Assembly: GCA_021790055.1 (NCBI GenBank)
Contig: JAJYIL010000015.1
Span: 1-15,797 of the forward strand
Reading direction: 5' to 3'
DNA: 15,797 bases
Origin: Bacteroidota bacterium
GTDB lineage: Bacteria > Bacteroidota > Ignavibacteria > Ignavibacteriales > Ignavibacteriaceae
Each line of letters starts with the position of its first letter. Position 1 is the stretch's first letter. The position numbers were made by a program, and so were the translations under genes. Of the stretch, positions 15,443 to 15,797 are shown in pieces. The notes beneath the pieces were generated by a model. It did not search any database and was not told the origin of the DNA. It saw nothing but the letters and a program-made list of their open reading frames with translations.

Positions 15443-15797
15443 TTATTTCATAAGCAAAAGTTTTTTAGTTGAAATAAAGATTGATGAGCCTGCCTGTCCC
15501 GACTTTCCGGCGGACAAAGCACCGGCTCTTAATTGATAAAAGTAAACTCCGCTTGCAAGATTACCGGCATTGAAAGTTACAGAATGATTCCCCGCACTCT
15601 GCTGTTCGTTTACAAGAGTTTGAACTTCCTTCCCAAGTATGTTGTACACTTTCAATGTAACAAAGCTGACTGCCGATAGCTGATAGCTGATAGCTGTAGA
15701 CGGATTAAACGGGTTGGGATAGTTTTGATATAATTGGAACTTGTTCACTACAGTATTTTCATCTTTTACAGCCGTGACAGTATCTTCAGGTAACGTT
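15443..15797 (-). CDS. C-terminal end of a T9SS-secreted protein (type A sorting domain), 5' end outside window
   Basis: The frame stays open to the right edge (about 117 codons), so this is only the tail of a larger gene. A GTG at 15748 lies in frame but is internal, as the reading continues upstream as TLPEDTVTAVKDENTVVNKF. The visible part is a T9SS sorting domain: LYQNYPNPFNPSTAI, then TLKVYNILGKEVQTLVNE, GNHSVTFNAGNLASGVYFYQLRAG, and a basic terminus STKKLLLMK. Such domains send cargo across the outer membrane and are cleaved or anchored there. Two oddities lie within it: a triple 7-bp repeat (15675-15695) and about 13 extra Gly/Ser/Ala-rich codons (15482-15520) between the RAG and FISTKK strands. 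It is the most upstream gene seen; its own catalytic domain is unknown, but a surface enzyme that starts attack on the polysaccharide would fit. Confidence 0.88.
   Translation of the reverse strand, partial: TLPEDTVTAVKDENTVVNKFQLYQNYPNPFNPSTAISYQLSAVSFVTLKVYNILGKEVQTLVNEQQSAGNHSVTFNAGNLASGVYFYQLRAGALSAGKSGQAGSSIFISTKKLLLMK
15675..15695. repeat. Three perfect 7-bp tandem repeats (GATAGCT) in coding sequence
   Basis: GATAGCT occurs three times without interruption inside the T9SS sorting domain, encoding the AISYQLSA stretch on the minus strand. Because the unit is not a multiple of three, a gain or loss of one unit would shift the frame before the end of the sorting signal. Confidence 0.8.

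Noticed and set aside
15443..15748. A complete 101-residue protein starting at GTG 15748
   Set aside because: The frame continues upstream to the window edge without a stop and a sorting domain is always a C-terminal part, so this is the tail of a larger gene.

Overview
The window is AT-rich bacterial DNA in which every convincing gene lies on the minus strand, so transcription runs from the right edge towards base 1. The gene at the right edge ends in a type IX secretion (T9SS) sorting domain of the NYPNPFNPST...GVYFYQL...TKKLLLMK type. That style, with Bacteroidetes-like carbohydrate enzyme families and Sec or Tat signal peptides on nearly every protein, points to an Ignavibacteria/Ignavibacteriales organism or a close relative in the Bacteroidetes-Chlorobi group. 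This is inference; the window holds no rRNA or other phylogenetic marker.

In order of transcription (right to left): the C-terminal end of a T9SS cargo protein (15443 to beyond 15797); a CE1-type esterase with an N-terminal E-set domain (14264-15421); a GH3 beta-glycosidase of the beta-xylosidase-like branch with a C-terminal Big2 domain (11361-14207); a Tat-exported GH29 alpha-L-fucosidase (9624-11333); a 262-bp gene-free stretch full of inverted repeats; an alpha/beta-hydrolase esterase of the acetylxylan-esterase-like type (8453-9361); a GH51 alpha-L-arabinofuranosidase (6898-8427); a 120-bp spacer with a long hairpin made of hexamer repeats; a GH43 enzyme with F5/8-type and FN3-like modules (5055-6776); a GH97 enzyme with the catalytic Asp of retaining alpha-galactosidases (3049 to 4995 or 5058); a small secreted beta-rich protein (2605-2979); and a large Tat-exported GH67/GH20-like glycosidase candidate that runs off the left edge (1-2572).

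The genes form a tight one-direction array with gaps mostly of 20-70 bp, one possible ATGA overlap, and good Shine-Dalgarno sequences. They probably make one or two operons, divided if anywhere at 9362-9623. Together the predicted activities (fucosidase, alpha-galactosidase, two arabinofuranosidase-type enzymes, a beta-xylosidase/glucosidase, two esterases and a possible uronidase-like enzyme) would strip side chains and esters from a heavily decorated hemicellulose, such as a complex glucuronoarabinoxylan or a fucosylated xyloglucan. No SusC/SusD pair, sugar transporter, regulator, backbone-cutting endo-enzyme, tRNA, CRISPR or transposase is visible, so the window is probably the inner part of a larger degradation locus.

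No clearly new multi-gene system was found. The least explained items are the Tat-exported glycosidase-like protein at the left edge, the small secreted protein beside it, the structured spacer at 9362-9623, the hexamer hairpin at 6814-6888, and a 7-bp tandem repeat plus a GC-rich insertion inside the T9SS sorting domain.
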